Shown piece by piece: positions 32,730 through 43,990 of a stretch of 64,000 nt of DNA. The notes beneath the pieces were generated by a model. That model ran no database searches, was not told where the DNA came from, and was given only the letters and a program-made list of their open reading frames with translations. Position 1 is the first letter of the stretch, and each line of letters opens with the position of its first letter. Both the position numbers and the translations under genes were made by a program. Source of the stretch: Nocardioides kribbensis (lineage in GTDB: Bacteria; Actinomycetota; Actinomycetes; Propionibacteriales; Nocardioidaceae); assembly GCF_015070375.1 (NCBI RefSeq), contig NZ_JADCLL010000006.1, positions 1 through 64,000 on the forward strand, given 5' to 3'.

Positions 32730-34523
32730 GTGCGTGAGTTCTCCACGCCCCTGACCATCGAGGTCCCCGCGACCGGCAACCTCACCGACGACGTCGTGCG
32801 CAACGCCGCCGAGGCCCCCGACGCGGTCGTCTTCAGCCGGCCCGCCCCCGACGGGTCGGGGTGGGCCGACGTCACCGCGGCCACGTTCCTCGCCGAGGTG
32901 CGCGGCGTCGCCAAGGGCCTGGTCGCCGCCGGGATCGAGGCCGGCGACCGCGTCGCGCTGATCTCCAAGACCCGCTACGAGTGGACGCTGCTCGACTACG
33001 CGATCTGGTTCGCCGGCGCCGTCACCGTGCCGGTCTACGAGACCTCCTCCGAGGAGCAGGTCGCCTGGATCCTGCACGACTCCGGGGCCCGCGCGGTCGT
33101 GGCGGAGACCAGCGCCCACGTCGCCCGCGTGAGCGCCGTGCGGCGCGACCTGGAGGAGCTCGTCCACGTCTGGTCGATCACCGACAACGCCGTCGACGTG
33201 CTCACCCGCCTCGGCGGCGACGTCACCGACGCCGAGCTGGAGGCACGACGTACGACGGCGACGCCGCTGGACCTGGCCACCCTGATCTACACCTCCGGCA
33301 CCACCGGGCGGCCCAAGGGCTGCATGCTCACCCACGGCAACTTCATGTTCGAGCTGGGCGTGGCCGTCGACGAGCTGGAGCGGCTCTTCGAGGCCGAGGG
33401 CGCCTCGACCCTGCTCTTCCTGCCGCTGGCCCACGTCTTCGCCCGGATCATCCAGGTCGGCGCGGTCAAGTCGCGCACCCGGCTGGGCCACAGCGCCGAC
33501 ATCACGCACCTGCTCGACGACCTCCAGGTCTTCCGCCCCACCTTCATCCTCGCGGTGCCCCGCGTCTTCGAGAAGGTCTTCAACACCGCCTCGCAGAAGG
33601 CGGCCGCCGACGGCCGCGGCGCGATCTTCGACAAGGCCGCCGAGACCGCCATCGCCTACTCCCGCGGCCTCGACAGGGGCCGCCCGTCGCTGGCGGTCAA
33701 GGCCCGCCACGCCGTCTTCTCCCGGCTCGTCTACGCCAAGCTGCGGGCCGCCCTCGGCGGGGAGTGCACCCACGCCGTGTCGGGCGGGGCGCCGCTGGGC
33801 GAGCGGCTGGGCCACTTCTACCGCGGGATCGGCCTCACCGTGCTCGAGGGCTACGGCCTCACCGAGACCACCGCGGCGCTCACCGTCAACCTGCCCGACG
33901 CCGCCAAGATCGGCACGGTGGGTCGTCCGCTGCCCGGCACGGCCGTGCGCGTGGCCGACGACGGCGAGCTGCTCTTCCGGGGCGGCCAGGTGTTCGCCGG
34001 CTACTGGCGCAACGAGGCCGCCACCGCCGAGTCGCTCGAGCGCGACGGCTGGTTCCACACCGGCGACGTCGGCGAGGTCGACGACGAGGGCTTCGTGCGG
34101 ATCACCGGGCGCAAGAAGGAGATCCTGGTGACCGCCGGCGGCAAGAACGTCGCTCCCGCGGTGCTGGAGGACCGGCTGCGCGCCCACCCCCTGGTCGACC
34201 AGTGCATCGTGGTCGGCGACGGCCAGCCCTTCATCGGCGCCCTGGTCACCCTCGACCCCGAGTCGCTGGCCGCGTGGGCCCAGACCCACGGCAAGACCGG
34301 CGGCGTCGAGGCGCTCGTCGACGACCCCGACCTCCAGGCGGAGATCGAGGCCGGCGTCGAGGAGGCCAACAAGGCGGTCTCGAAGGCGGAGTCGATCCGC
34401 AAGTTCCGCGTGCTCACCGAGGAGTGGACCGAGGAGGGCGGCCAGCTCACCCCGAGCCTCAAGCTCAAGCGCAACGTCGTCATGCGCCAGCTGCGCGCCG
34501 AGGTGGACGCGCTCTACTCCTGA
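32730..34523 (+). CDS. Long-chain fatty-acid-CoA ligase (FadD15-like)
   Basis: A 597-residue ANL-superfamily acyl-CoA synthetase. GTG follows AGGAGG with a short 4-nt gap. Motifs: LIYTSGTTGRPKGCMLTHGN (P-loop, residues 185-204), YGLTET (adenine contact), DGWFHTGDVGEVD (ATP ribose) and ITGRKKEILVTAGGKNVAPAVLE (hinge), with an acyl-CoA-type C-terminal Lys (LTPSLKLKRNVV). It activates long-chain fatty acids for phospholipid synthesis or degradation. Its position matches fadD15 (Rv2187), divergent from the SRPBCC/ArsA pair. The following 550 bp are non-coding. Confidence 0.92.
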   Translation: MREFSTPLTIEVPATGNLTDDVVRNAAEAPDAVVFSRPAPDGSGWADVTAATFLAEVRGVAKGLVAAGIEAGDRVALISKTRYEWTLLDYAIWFAGAVTVPVYETSSEEQVAWILHDSGARAVVAETSAHVARVSAVRRDLEELVHVWSITDNAVDVLTRLGGDVTDAELEARRTTATPLDLATLIYTSGTTGRPKGCMLTHGNFMFELGVAVDELERLFEAEGASTLLFLPLAHVFARIIQVGAVKSRTRLGHSADITHLLDDLQVFRPTFILAVPRVFEKVFNTASQKAAADGRGAIFDKAAETAIAYSRGLDRGRPSLAVKARHAVFSRLVYAKLRAALGGECTHAVSGGAPLGERLGHFYRGIGLTVLEGYGLTETTAALTVNLPDAAKIGTVGRPLPGTAVRVADDGELLFRGGQVFAGYWRNEAATAESLERDGWFHTGDVGEVDDEGFVRITGRKKEILVTAGGKNVAPAVLEDRLRAHPLVDQCIVVGDGQPFIGALVTLDPESLAAWAQTHGKTGGVEALVDDPDLQAEIEAGVEEANKAVSKAESIRKFRVLTEEWTEEGGQLTPSLKLKRNVVMRQLRAEVDALYS

Positions 34524-34644
34524 CGCATACGACCGGCGCATCCGACCGGCGCGGCTCAGGGCCGGGGTTCCCTTCTTCCCCGGGTCCCGCCCCCTCGGCA
34601 GCGGGCCAGCGGTCGCAGGACGGGTGACCCAGGCCTCGCCCTCT

Positions 34645-34686
34645 GCGCAATTGCGCGATCCACGCACCCGGATCACGCAATTGCGC
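34645..34686. repeat. Inverted repeat built on GCGCAATTGCGC
   Basis: Left arm 34645-34661 (GCGCAATTGCGCGATCC) and right arm 34670-34686 (its complement with one mismatch) flank an 8-nt loop ACGCACCC. The palindrome GCGCAATTGCGC lies within each arm. It follows the synthetase stop by 120 bp. Confidence 0.85.
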
Positions 34687-34810
34687 CGCCGCAACGACGG
34701 CACGGCTGACGCACGGCGAGCTCTGCGCCACTTCGACCACCAAGCCGGCCCCCACCCCGCACCAACCACGCAAAGCCCGGCCCCCACCACCCCACCGCTC
34801 CCCCCACCCC

Positions 34811-34836
34811 GCGCAATTGCGCGATCCACGCACCCG
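34811..34836. repeat. Third copy of the GCGCAATTGCGC element
   Basis: These 26 bp repeat 34645-34670 exactly, 166 bp downstream, without a following inverted arm. Confidence 0.9.
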
Positions 34837-35074
34837 TCAGCCGAACCCACGGGTGTCCGAGGCGTCCCAGGCGCCCCACGAGCACCCGGAGTCCCACCCG
34901 ACGAGACGGCGGGACCTTTTGCTCAGCAGCGGTGGCGATTGACCGAAAAGCCAGATGCACCGCCGGCGCGTCCCTAGCATGAGTCGCGGAGGGGCGCCAG
35001 GGCCGGATCGGCCCGGGCGCCGGTGCACGGGGCCCGAGGGCGGTCCCGTCTGAGCCGAGGAGAGGTCACCGACG

Positions 35075-35812
35075 ATGGACCGACGCAGGGTGCTCCTGGT
35101 GGTCGCGGCCGTGGTGGCCGCCCTGGGCACGGTGCTGGTGTTCCTCTACGTGCAGGGAGCCGACAACCGGGCCGAGGCGCAGTTCGCGACCCAGGAGGTG
35201 CTGGTCGCCAACACCCAGATCGAGCGCGGGGAGACCGTGCGCCAGGCCCTCGACAGCGGCAAGCTGTCGCGCGAGGCCGTCGCCGAGGGGCAGATCCTGC
35301 CCGGGGCGCTGAGCGAGGCCACCGACGTCGCCGACCTGGTCGCCCTCACCACGATCTACCCCGGTGAGCAGATCGTGCCGCAGAAGCTCGGGGCCACCGC
35401 GGCCGGCGAGTCGCCGCTCACCATCCCGCCAGGCAAGATCGCGGTCTCGGTCAACCTCACCGACCCCGCCCGGGTCGCCGGCTTCATCACCCCCGGCTCG
35501 GAGGTGGCCATCATCTACAACGGCACCGACCCGGCCGGCCAGCAGTTCACCCGCACGCTGATGACGCGTGCCACCGTCCTGGGCGTCGGCTCCACCACCC
35601 CGGTCAGCGTGGCCGCCGCCGCCGACGGGCAGGAGGCCCCCGCGCCGGCGGAGCAGGTGCCCAACACGCTGCTCACCCTCGCCGTCGACCAGGCGCAGGC
35701 CCAGCGCATCCTGTTCGCCCAGGGCTCCGGGGAGCTGACCTTCGCGCTGCTGACCCCCGAGGCCGACCTCAAGGCCGACCCGGGCGTCACCGCCGAGAAC
35801 CTCTTCGGGTGA
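35075..35812 (+). CDS. CpaB-like Flp pilus assembly protein (SAF domain)
   Basis: A 245-residue protein with an N-terminal membrane anchor (LLVVAAVVAALGTVLVFLYV), an SAF domain (ATQEVLVANTQIERGETVRQAL), and the RcpC/CpaB domain (PGKIAVSVNLTDPARVAGFITPGSEVAII...LTLAVDQAQAQRILFAQGSGELTFALL). GAGGAGAGG precedes the ATG. In Gram-negatives CpaB supports the secretin; here no outer-membrane secretin is expected, so it probably organises the pilus base or wall passage. First gene of the tad run; the next start follows after 4 nt. Confidence 0.85.
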   Translation: MDRRRVLLVVAAVVAALGTVLVFLYVQGADNRAEAQFATQEVLVANTQIERGETVRQALDSGKLSREAVAEGQILPGALSEATDVADLVALTTIYPGEQIVPQKLGATAAGESPLTIPPGKIAVSVNLTDPARVAGFITPGSEVAIIYNGTDPAGQQFTRTLMTRATVLGVGSTTPVSVAAAADGQEAPAPAEQVPNTLLTLAVDQAQAQRILFAQGSGELTFALLTPEADLKADPGVTAENLFG

Positions 35813-35816
35813 CGAC

Positions 35817-37010
35817 GTGCCCGTAGTCGTCGACCCCGACCCCGCCGTCCTGACCGCCCTGCTCCCGGCACTGCCCGCGGGCAGCCAGGCCCTCGACACC
35901 ACCGACCGCATGGCGGCCTGGCTGGCCCAGCACCACGACGAGTACGTCGTCGTGCTCGGCCCCGGCCTCAAGCTGGTCGACGCCCTCGACGTGTGCGAGC
36001 AGCTGCGCACCTCCCGCCCCACCGTCAGCGTGGTGCTCGTGCTCGGCGAGCTCGACACCACGATGCTCACCCAGGCCATGAAGGCCGGCGCGCGCGACGT
36101 GGTGCCCGAGGGCGACCTGGAGTCGCTCACCTCGGCCGTCGCCCGCGCCCACCAGCTCTTCGTCGCCCTGCGCGGCCCCGCCGGGGCCACGCAGGTGGGC
36201 AAGGTCGTCACCGTCTTCTCCCCCAAGGGCGGCGTCGGCAAGACGACCATGGCGGTCAACCTCGCCCTGGCGCTCAACGACGGCGGCGCCCGCCGCGTCT
36301 GCCTCGTCGACCTCGACCTCGCCTTCGGCGACGTGGCGATCACCATGCAGCTCTTCCCCAACCACTCCCTCGAGCACGCCATCGGCTCGGAGGACAGCCT
36401 CGACCTCACGCTGCTCGACGGGCTCCTCACCCGCCACCGCGACTCGCTCATGGTGCTCGCCGCACCGGCCCACCCCGACGTGCGCGAGCGGGTCACGCCG
36501 CTGCTGGTGGCCCGCATCCTGCGCACCCTGCGCGAGGGCTTCGACTACGTCGTCGTCGACACCGCGCCGTCCTTCGACGAGCAGGTCCTCACCGCACTCG
36601 ACGAGACCGACGAGTGCGTCGTCGTGGCCACCCTCGACGTGCCGACGCTGAAGAACGTCAAGGTCGCCCTGGAGACCCTTGAGATGCTCGACATCGCTCC
36701 GGGCCACCGCCACCTGCTGCTCAACCGCGCCGACGACGCCGTCGGCATCAGCGCCGAGAAGGTGGAGACCATCCTCGGCATGCCGGTCGCGGCGCAGATC
36801 GCCACCTCGATGGACATCGCGGCGGCCACCAACGCCGGCACCCCGATCGTGGTCGGCTCCCCCGACCACCAGTCCAGCACCGCGATCCTCGCCCTCGCCG
36901 CGGAGCTCGTCGGCGACGCCGACGACCGGGCCGCCGCCCCGGCTACCACGTCGACAGGTGCCCCCGCCGAGCCCACCGCCGCGAAGGCCCGCTTCCGGAT
37001 CAGGAGATGA
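35817..37010 (+). CDS. CpaE/TadZ-like ATPase
   Basis: A 397-residue protein, GTG start. Residues 1-115 form a receiver-like domain without phospho-Asp (YVVVLGPGL in that strand). Residues 125-370 form a MinD/ParA-type ATPase: FSPKGGVGKTTMAVN (136-150), LVDLDLAFGDVAITM, YVVVDTAPSFDEQV and the HLLLNRADD strand. TadZ/CpaE proteins place the Tad machine at its cell site. A disordered tail ends in basic RFRIRR. Sits between the cpaB and cpaF homologues, as usual for tad loci. Confidence 0.88.
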   Translation: MPVVVDPDPAVLTALLPALPAGSQALDTTDRMAAWLAQHHDEYVVVLGPGLKLVDALDVCEQLRTSRPTVSVVLVLGELDTTMLTQAMKAGARDVVPEGDLESLTSAVARAHQLFVALRGPAGATQVGKVVTVFSPKGGVGKTTMAVNLALALNDGGARRVCLVDLDLAFGDVAITMQLFPNHSLEHAIGSEDSLDLTLLDGLLTRHRDSLMVLAAPAHPDVRERVTPLLVARILRTLREGFDYVVVDTAPSFDEQVLTALDETDECVVVATLDVPTLKNVKVALETLEMLDIAPGHRHLLLNRADDAVGISAEKVETILGMPVAAQIATSMDIAAATNAGTPIVVGSPDHQSSTAILALAAELVGDADDRAAAPATTSTGAPAEPTAAKARFRIRR

Positions 37011-37014
37011 CGCG

Positions 37015-38600
<1,586 letters not shown>

Positions 38601-38601
<1 letters not shown>

Positions 38602-40616
38602 TGCGCCCGCACTCCCCGACGGGGTCCGGCGCGACCACGCCGCGGTCACGCAGACGGCGCCTGCTGCGGGGCGCGGCCCTGCTCGCCGTCGCGGCGACCC
38701 TGGGCCTGGGGGCCGCCGGCCCGTCGCTGGCCGCCGGCTCCGCCCCCGGTTCCCCTGCCGGTTCCCCTGGCGCGGCCGAGGCCACGATCTCGCACGTCGA
38801 GCCCCGCGACGACGGCGCCGAGGTGCTCGTCTCGGTGCCGCCCGACAGCGACGTGGACCTCGGTGGCGTCTCGGTGACCGTCGACGGCACCGCGGTCGAG
38901 GCCACCGCCCAGCCCGCGGGCAGCTCCGGCGCGGTGCGGCGCACGGCGGTGCTCGTGGTCGACACCAGCAACTCGATGGCCGGCGAGCGGTTCGCCGCGG
39001 CCCGGCAGGCCGCCCTCACCTTCCTCGACAGCGCACCCGACGACGTCCTGGTGGGGGTCGTCGCCTTCTCCGGCGAGGTCACCGCGGCGCTCGAGCCGAC
39101 GCTCGACCGCGACGCCGCCCGCGAGGTCGTCGAGGGCCTGTCCCTCTCGCGCGACACCCTGCTCTACGACGGCGTCCTCGGCGGGGTCGCCATGGCCGGC
39201 GACGAGGGCCAGCGCAAGCTGCTCGTGCTCTCCGACGGCGCCGACACCTCCGACACCGACATCGACGACGTCGCCGCCGCCGTCGAGGACTCCGGCGTGC
39301 TGGTCGACGTCATCGCCCTCGAGCAGGACTCGGCCCAGCAGAAGGTGCTGCAGACCCTCTCGCGGGCCGGCCAGGGCCAGGTCGTCGCCGCCGACAGCGA
39401 CGCGCTGCGCGCCGCCTTCGCCGAGGAGGCCGACGCCCTCGACCGCCAGGTGCTGGTCAGCCTCACCGCCCCGGCCGACCTCGCCGCCACCGAGGCCGAG
39501 CTGCGGATCGCCCTGCCGACACCGCAGGGCGAGGTCGTCGCCGAGGCCTTCACCACCGTCAGCGCCGCCAGCGCGGTCGCGCCCGGGAGCGCCGGACTCG
39601 ACGCGTCCGTCGTCGAGGACAGCGGCTGGGTCGCCCCGGCCTGGACGATGTACGCCGGGGTCGGCGCCCTCGGCGTCGGCCTGGTCGGGCTCGTCGTCCT
39701 GCTGGTGCCGCGACCGGCCGCGCCGATGACCGCCGCCGAGCGGGTCGAGTCCTACACCGCGAGCACCTCCGGCGGGTCCCGGCTGCCGGCGGTGCCCAAG
39801 GTCGACCCCGACCAGGCCCTCCAGCAGGCCAAGGACGCCGCCGGCAAGGTGCTGCGCCGCAACAAGGGGCTGGAGGCCCGCATCGCCGTGCGCCTCGACG
39901 GGGCCGGCAGCGACCTCAAGGCCGCCGAGTGGCTGCTCGTGCACACCGGCGTCGTGCTCGCGGCCGGCCTGATGGGGCTGCTGCTCGGCCAGGGCAGCCT
40001 CGTCGTCGGCCTGCTCTTCCTCGCCCTGGGCGTGCTCGGGCCCTGGATCTACCTCGGCGTCCGGCGCTCACGGCGCCGCAAGGCCTTCAACAGCGCGCTG
40101 CCCGACACGCTGCAGCTCATGTCGGGCTCGCTGTCGGCGGGGCTCTCGCTGGCGCAGTCGGTCGACACCATCGTGCGCGAGGGCGTCGACCCGGTCGCCT
40201 CGGAGTTCCGCCGCGTGCTGGTCGAGGTGCGCCTCGGGGTGAGCCTGGAGGAGGCGCTCGAGAGCGTCGCCGAGCGCTTCGAGAGCAAGGACTTCGAGTG
40301 GGTCGTCATGGCGATCCGCATCCAGCGCCAGGTCGGCGGCAACCTCGCCGAGCTGCTCGACACCGTCGCCGGCACGATGCGCGAGCGGGAGTACATGCGC
40401 CGCCAGGTCGCCGCGCTCGCCGCCGAGGGAAAGCTCTCCGCGTGGGTGCTCGGGCTGCTCCCCCCGCTGTTCATGGTCTACCTCGTGCTCACCAACCGCG
40501 ACTACGTCGCTCCGATGTTCACCGAGCCCCTGGGGTGGTTGATGCTGGGCGGCGCCGGGCTCATCCTGGGCCTGGGTGTGTTCTGGATGAGCCGGCTGAT
40601 CAAGGTGGAGGTGTGA
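38601..40616 (+). CDS. VWA domain fused to TadB-like type II secretion F domain
   Basis: A 671-residue fusion. A basic N-terminus and signal-like helix (LLRGAALLAVAATLGLGAAGPSLAAG) is followed by an extracytoplasmic VWA domain with an intact MIDAS: DTSNSMAG (from residue 121), a Thr in RDTLLYDG, and SDGADTSD. A TM helix (MYAGVGALGVGLVGLVVLLV) leads to a TadB-like half: two helices, the cytoplasmic T2SSF domain (ALPDTLQLMSGSLSAGLSLAQSV...VMAIRIQRQVGGNLAELLDTVA), then two C-terminal helices. Typical TadB is about 300 residues. The fused surface adhesion-type domain ties ligand or pilus binding to the inner-membrane platform. Confidence 0.88.
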
Positions 40617-40617
40617 G

Positions 40618-41538
40618 ATGACCATGGTCTTCCTGCTCGGGGTCGTGCTCGTCGCGGTCTCCCTCGTGCTCGTCGGTGCCGCGTTGCGCACCGACGCGGA
40701 GTCGGCCGGGGTCACCCGCTCCCTCGCCGTGCTCGAAGCCATGACCGACGCTCCGAAGGTCCTCACCGAGGAGATCGACCGGCCCTTCGCCGAGCGGGTC
40801 CTCGACCCGCTGCGGGCCCGCGCCCTCGTGGTCGGCCGCAGGATCACCGGCGCCGACGCCGCCGAGCGGATCCGGCGCAAGCTCGACCTCGCCGGCAACC
40901 CCGCCGGTCTCACCGTCGACAAGGTCGTGTCGGCCAAGGTGCTCGGCGCCGTCGCCGGGCTCGTGGTGGGCGTGCTGGTCGCGCTGCTGCTCGGCGCCTC
41001 GCTCGGCGTACTCCTCGGCGTGGGTCTGGGCGCGCTGGTGCTCGGCTTCCTCGGCCCGAACCTGTACCTCTACCAGAAGACCTACGACCGCTCCGCGCAG
41101 ATCCTGCGCGAGCTGCCCGACGCCATCGACCTGATGACGATCAGCGTCGAGTCGGGCCTCGGCTTCGACGCCGCGCTCCAGCAGGTCGCCCGCAACACCG
41201 AGGGTCCGCTGGCCGACGAGTTCGCCCGCGTGCTCAAGGAGATGCAGATCGGCCAGGGTCGCTCGGCGGCCCTGCGCGGCCTGTCGGAGCGCACCGACGT
41301 CGACGATCTGCAATCCTTCGTCAGTGCCATGGTCCAGGCCGACTCGTTCGGCATCCCCGTCGCCCAGGTGCTGCGCGTGCAGTCGAGCGAGATGCGCGTG
41401 AAGCGCCGCCAGCGCGCGGAGGAGAAGGCCCAGCAGGTGCCGGTGAAGATCACGGTGCCGCTGATCTTTTGCATCCTGCCCTGCCTCTTCATCGCCGTCA
41501 TGGGCCCGGCCGTCATCAGCATCATGGACAACTTCTAG
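40618..41538 (+). CDS. TadC-like type II secretion F domain protein
   Basis: A 306-residue integral membrane platform protein. GGAGG precedes the ATG. N-terminal helix, then two helices (VLGAVAGLVVGVLVALLLG and the following), a T2SSF domain ELPDAIDLMTISVESGLGFDAALQQVA...LQSFVSAMVQADSFGIPVAQVLRVQS, and a C-terminal hairpin ending in VMGPAVISIMDNF. With the preceding TadB-like protein it should form the pilus platform that engages the CpaF ATPase. Confidence 0.9.
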   Translation: MTMVFLLGVVLVAVSLVLVGAALRTDAESAGVTRSLAVLEAMTDAPKVLTEEIDRPFAERVLDPLRARALVVGRRITGADAAERIRRKLDLAGNPAGLTVDKVVSAKVLGAVAGLVVGVLVALLLGASLGVLLGVGLGALVLGFLGPNLYLYQKTYDRSAQILRELPDAIDLMTISVESGLGFDAALQQVARNTEGPLADEFARVLKEMQIGQGRSAALRGLSERTDVDDLQSFVSAMVQADSFGIPVAQVLRVQSSEMRVKRRQRAEEKAQQVPVKITVPLIFCILPCLFIAVMGPAVISIMDNF

Positions 41539-41551
41539 TGGGCCGCCCCCG

Positions 41552-43162
41552 GTGAAGGACCTCCAGCCGCTCTCCATCAGTGCCGCCGCACGAGCCTTCG
41601 TGCTGGTGGCCCTGCTGGTCCCCGTCTCCCAGGGGCGAGGGTCGGCTGCCGCCTACGCCCTGGTCGTGGCCGGGCTGGCCTGGCTCCTGGCCAGCTTGGC
41701 CGAGCGGCGCAGGGACAGGTCGTCGCTGCCGCTGCTGGTGGGCGAGGCGCTGGTGGTCGGCGTGGCCGCGGGCTACGGCCTGCCGGGCACCATCGCGATC
41801 CTCGGCACCCTCGCCGTGCCGCCCTTCGTCGCCGGGCTGAGCCGAGGATTCGCCGGCACCGGGGTGGCCCTGAGCGTCGAGCTGGCGGCCCTCCTGGCCG
41901 CCGTCGAGCTCGTCCACGACGGCGCGAGCGGCGAGCAGGCCTTCAGCATCGTCACCTGGACCATCACCGGCCTCGGGCTGGGCCTGATCGCCACCTTCCT
42001 GCGCTCCTCCATCGCGCGCACCAACGACCCCCTCGAGCCCTACCGCTTCGCCCAGGAGCTGCTGCGCCAGCTCATCGACCTCAGCGGCGGCTTCAGCTCG
42101 GGTCTCGACCCCAACGCCCTGGGCGGGGCCATCCTCAGCGGGGTGCGCGACGAGATCCCGACCTCCACCCTGGTGCTCTACGTGCCCCGCGGCGACGGCC
42201 TCACGCCGCTGCTCACCCGCTCGCTGGAGGGCGAGGACCTCGGCGACAGCGAGCTGCGCGCCGAGCGCTCGTGGGCGGGCGCCGCGATCCTGGTGGAGGG
42301 CCGCTCCTTCGCGTTCCCGCTCTCCACCGGCGCCGGCGTCGCCGGCATCGTGGCCGGCACTCTCTCGGAGCGGCTCGACCCGGTGCCGCTCGACCTGCGC
42401 GACCGCCTGGTGGGCCTGGCCCGCGGGCTCGGCCCCAGCGCGGTGCACCTCGACACCGCCCTGCTCTTCGCCTCCTTCCGCGACGCCGCCACCGCCGACG
42501 AGCGCCGCCGGCTCTCCCGTGAGATGCACGACGGGGTGGCCCAGGAGATCGCCTCCCTGGGCTACGTCGTCGACGCCCTGGCCGCCCGGCCCGCCGACCC
42601 CCAGCAGGCCGAGCGGATCGAGATGCTGCGCGAGCGGATCAGCGCGATCGTCGCCGACGTGCGCCGCTCGGTCATCAACCTGCGCACCACGGTCGGCGAG
42701 AGCGAGAGCCTCGGCGCGGCGATCGGTGCGATCGCCCGCAACCTCAGCGAGGTCTCGGGCCTGGCCATCGAGGTCACCCTCGACGAGCACACCGGCCGGC
42801 TGCGCCCGGAGGTCGAGGCCGAGCTCTTCCGGATCACCCAGGAGGCCGTCAACAACGCGGTCAAGCACGCCCGCTGCACCACCGTGCGGGTGCACTGCCA
42901 GGTCCACCCCCCGCGCGCGTCGATCAGCGTGGTCGACGACGGCCGGGGCCTCGGCGAGCCCCGCACCGACTCCTTCGGCCTCGGCATCATGCGCGAGCGG
43001 GCCCGTCTGGTGGGGGCCGACCTCACCGTCGAGGACCTCCCCGGCGGCGGGGTCAGCGTGCGGGTGAGCCTCGGCGACCGGCCGGCGCCGCAGGACTCGT
43101 CCCAGCCCTCGGGCCCGGCGGCAGACAGCGAGCCCGTGAGCACCACTACAGTGAGGGCATGA
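41552..43162 (+). CDS. NarX/DesK-type sensor histidine kinase of the tad locus
   Basis: A 536-residue sensor, GTG start, 13 nt after tadC. Residues 10-155 contain about six TM helices. A GAF-like segment (about 170-315) precedes the HisKA_3 region with His326 in SREMHDGVAQEIASLGYVVD. The HATPase domain has ITQEAVNNAVKHA, VVDDGRGLG and a FGLGIMRERA helix. The stop overlaps the regulator ATG (ATGA). Location directly behind the platform genes indicates control of pilus expression. Confidence 0.9.
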   Translation: MKDLQPLSISAAARAFVLVALLVPVSQGRGSAAAYALVVAGLAWLLASLAERRRDRSSLPLLVGEALVVGVAAGYGLPGTIAILGTLAVPPFVAGLSRGFAGTGVALSVELAALLAAVELVHDGASGEQAFSIVTWTITGLGLGLIATFLRSSIARTNDPLEPYRFAQELLRQLIDLSGGFSSGLDPNALGGAILSGVRDEIPTSTLVLYVPRGDGLTPLLTRSLEGEDLGDSELRAERSWAGAAILVEGRSFAFPLSTGAGVAGIVAGTLSERLDPVPLDLRDRLVGLARGLGPSAVHLDTALLFASFRDAATADERRRLSREMHDGVAQEIASLGYVVDALAARPADPQQAERIEMLRERISAIVADVRRSVINLRTTVGESESLGAAIGAIARNLSEVSGLAIEVTLDEHTGRLRPEVEAELFRITQEAVNNAVKHARCTTVRVHCQVHPPRASISVVDDGRGLGEPRTDSFGLGIMRERARLVGADLTVEDLPGGGVSVRVSLGDRPAPQDSSQPSGPAADSEPVSTTTVRA

Positions 43163-43815
43163 CCGACCAGCCGATCCGTGTCCTGCTGGTGGACGACCAC
43201 GAGCTCATCCGCACCGGACTCTCCGGCGTCTTCGAGCTCGAGGCCGACATGACCATCGCCGGGGTGGCCGCCACGGTCAGCGAGGCCATCGCCTCCTTCG
43301 ACACCCTGGCGCCCGACGTGGTGGTCACCGACCTGCAGCTGCAGGACGGCACCGGCCTCGACGTGGTGCGCGCGGTGCGCAAGCAGAGCACCACCGTCGG
43401 GCTGGTCGTGCTGACCATGCACTCCGGCGACGACCAGATCTTCGCCGCCATGGAGGCCGGCGCCTCGGGCTTCGTCGGCAAGGACGCCCCGTCGGCCGAG
43501 GTCATCCGCGCCGCGCGGCACGCCAAGGTCTCCCCGCGGTCCTTCGTCTGCACCGGTCTGGTCGGGGCCATGATGCGCCGCACGGCCGCGGAGTCGACCC
43601 GGCTCACCGACCGGGAGCACGAGGTGCTGCTGCTGCTCGCCGACGGCCTGGGAGCCGCCGCCATCGGCGACAAGCTCTACCTCAGCGAGTCGACCGCCAA
43701 GTCCCACATCGCACGGATCTACCAGAAGCTCGGCGCCGCCAACCGCGCCCAGGCCCTCGTCACCGCCATGCGGATCGGCCTGCTGTCGAGCATCGCCCCG
43801 GGCGGCCGGTCCTGA
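43159..43815 (+). CDS. NarL/LuxR-family response regulator of the tad locus
   Basis: A 218-residue regulator. Receiver: VDDHELIRTG, phosphoacceptor Asp58 (VVVTDLQLQDG), VVLTMHSG, and FVGKDAPSAE (Lys). LuxR HTH: LTDREHEVLLLLADGLGAAAIGDKLYLSESTAKSHIARIYQKLG. Translationally coupled to the kinase. A perfect 9-bp inverted repeat 45 bp downstream, ahead of the pilin genes, is a candidate binding site. Confidence 0.92.
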   Translation: MTDQPIRVLLVDDHELIRTGLSGVFELEADMTIAGVAATVSEAIASFDTLAPDVVVTDLQLQDGTGLDVVRAVRKQSTTVGLVVLTMHSGDDQIFAAMEAGASGFVGKDAPSAEVIRAARHAKVSPRSFVCTGLVGAMMRRTAAESTRLTDREHEVLLLLADGLGAAAIGDKLYLSESTAKSHIARIYQKLGAANRAQALVTAMRIGLLSSIAPGGRS

Positions 43816-43859
43816 GGCTCCGCCGACCGGGCCATGGGCCCGCGGCGGGCGGTGCCGAG

Positions 43860-43881
43860 GGGTAGTCCGAAGGGACTACCC
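43860..43881. promoter_or_regulatory. Inverted repeat GGGTAGTCC-GAAG-GGACTACCC
   Basis: Perfect 9-bp arms with a 4-nt spacer, about 40 bp upstream of a possible -10 (CCTAGCAGGATCAG) and 110 bp upstream of the first pilin. Arm length and spacing fit a dimeric NarL/LuxR-type regulator site; a terminator for the regulator gene is the alternative. Confidence 0.55.
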
Positions 43882-43990
43882 GGGTCGGAGCGGTGGGCCG
43901 ATCCGGCGGCGGGCGATCCCTAGCAGGATCAGTGGTGTGAGGTCCCCCGACCTCGACCGCAGATCCACGGACCACATGGGAGCCCCAATC

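Larger units (their letters stand above)
34524..35074. other. 551-bp non-coding region before the tad locus
   Basis: No frame here has coding bias; short frames on both strands are broken by the repeats listed separately. Local A+T is higher than elsewhere (runs such as GGACCTTTTGCTCAGCAG at 34912-34929). CCTAGC at 34973-34978, about 100 bp upstream of the cpaB-like gene, could be part of its promoter. Confidence 0.5.

Noticed and set aside
32448..34850. 800-codon frame antisense to the acyl-CoA synthetase
   Set aside because: Shadow of a well-supported gene, and it runs through the palindromic repeats.
34480..34960. Small minus-strand frames (for example 34480-34833 and 34673-34960)
   Set aside because: Their sequence is generated by the GCGCAATTGCGC repeats and Trp/Gly-rich low complexity; no start signal or homology pattern.
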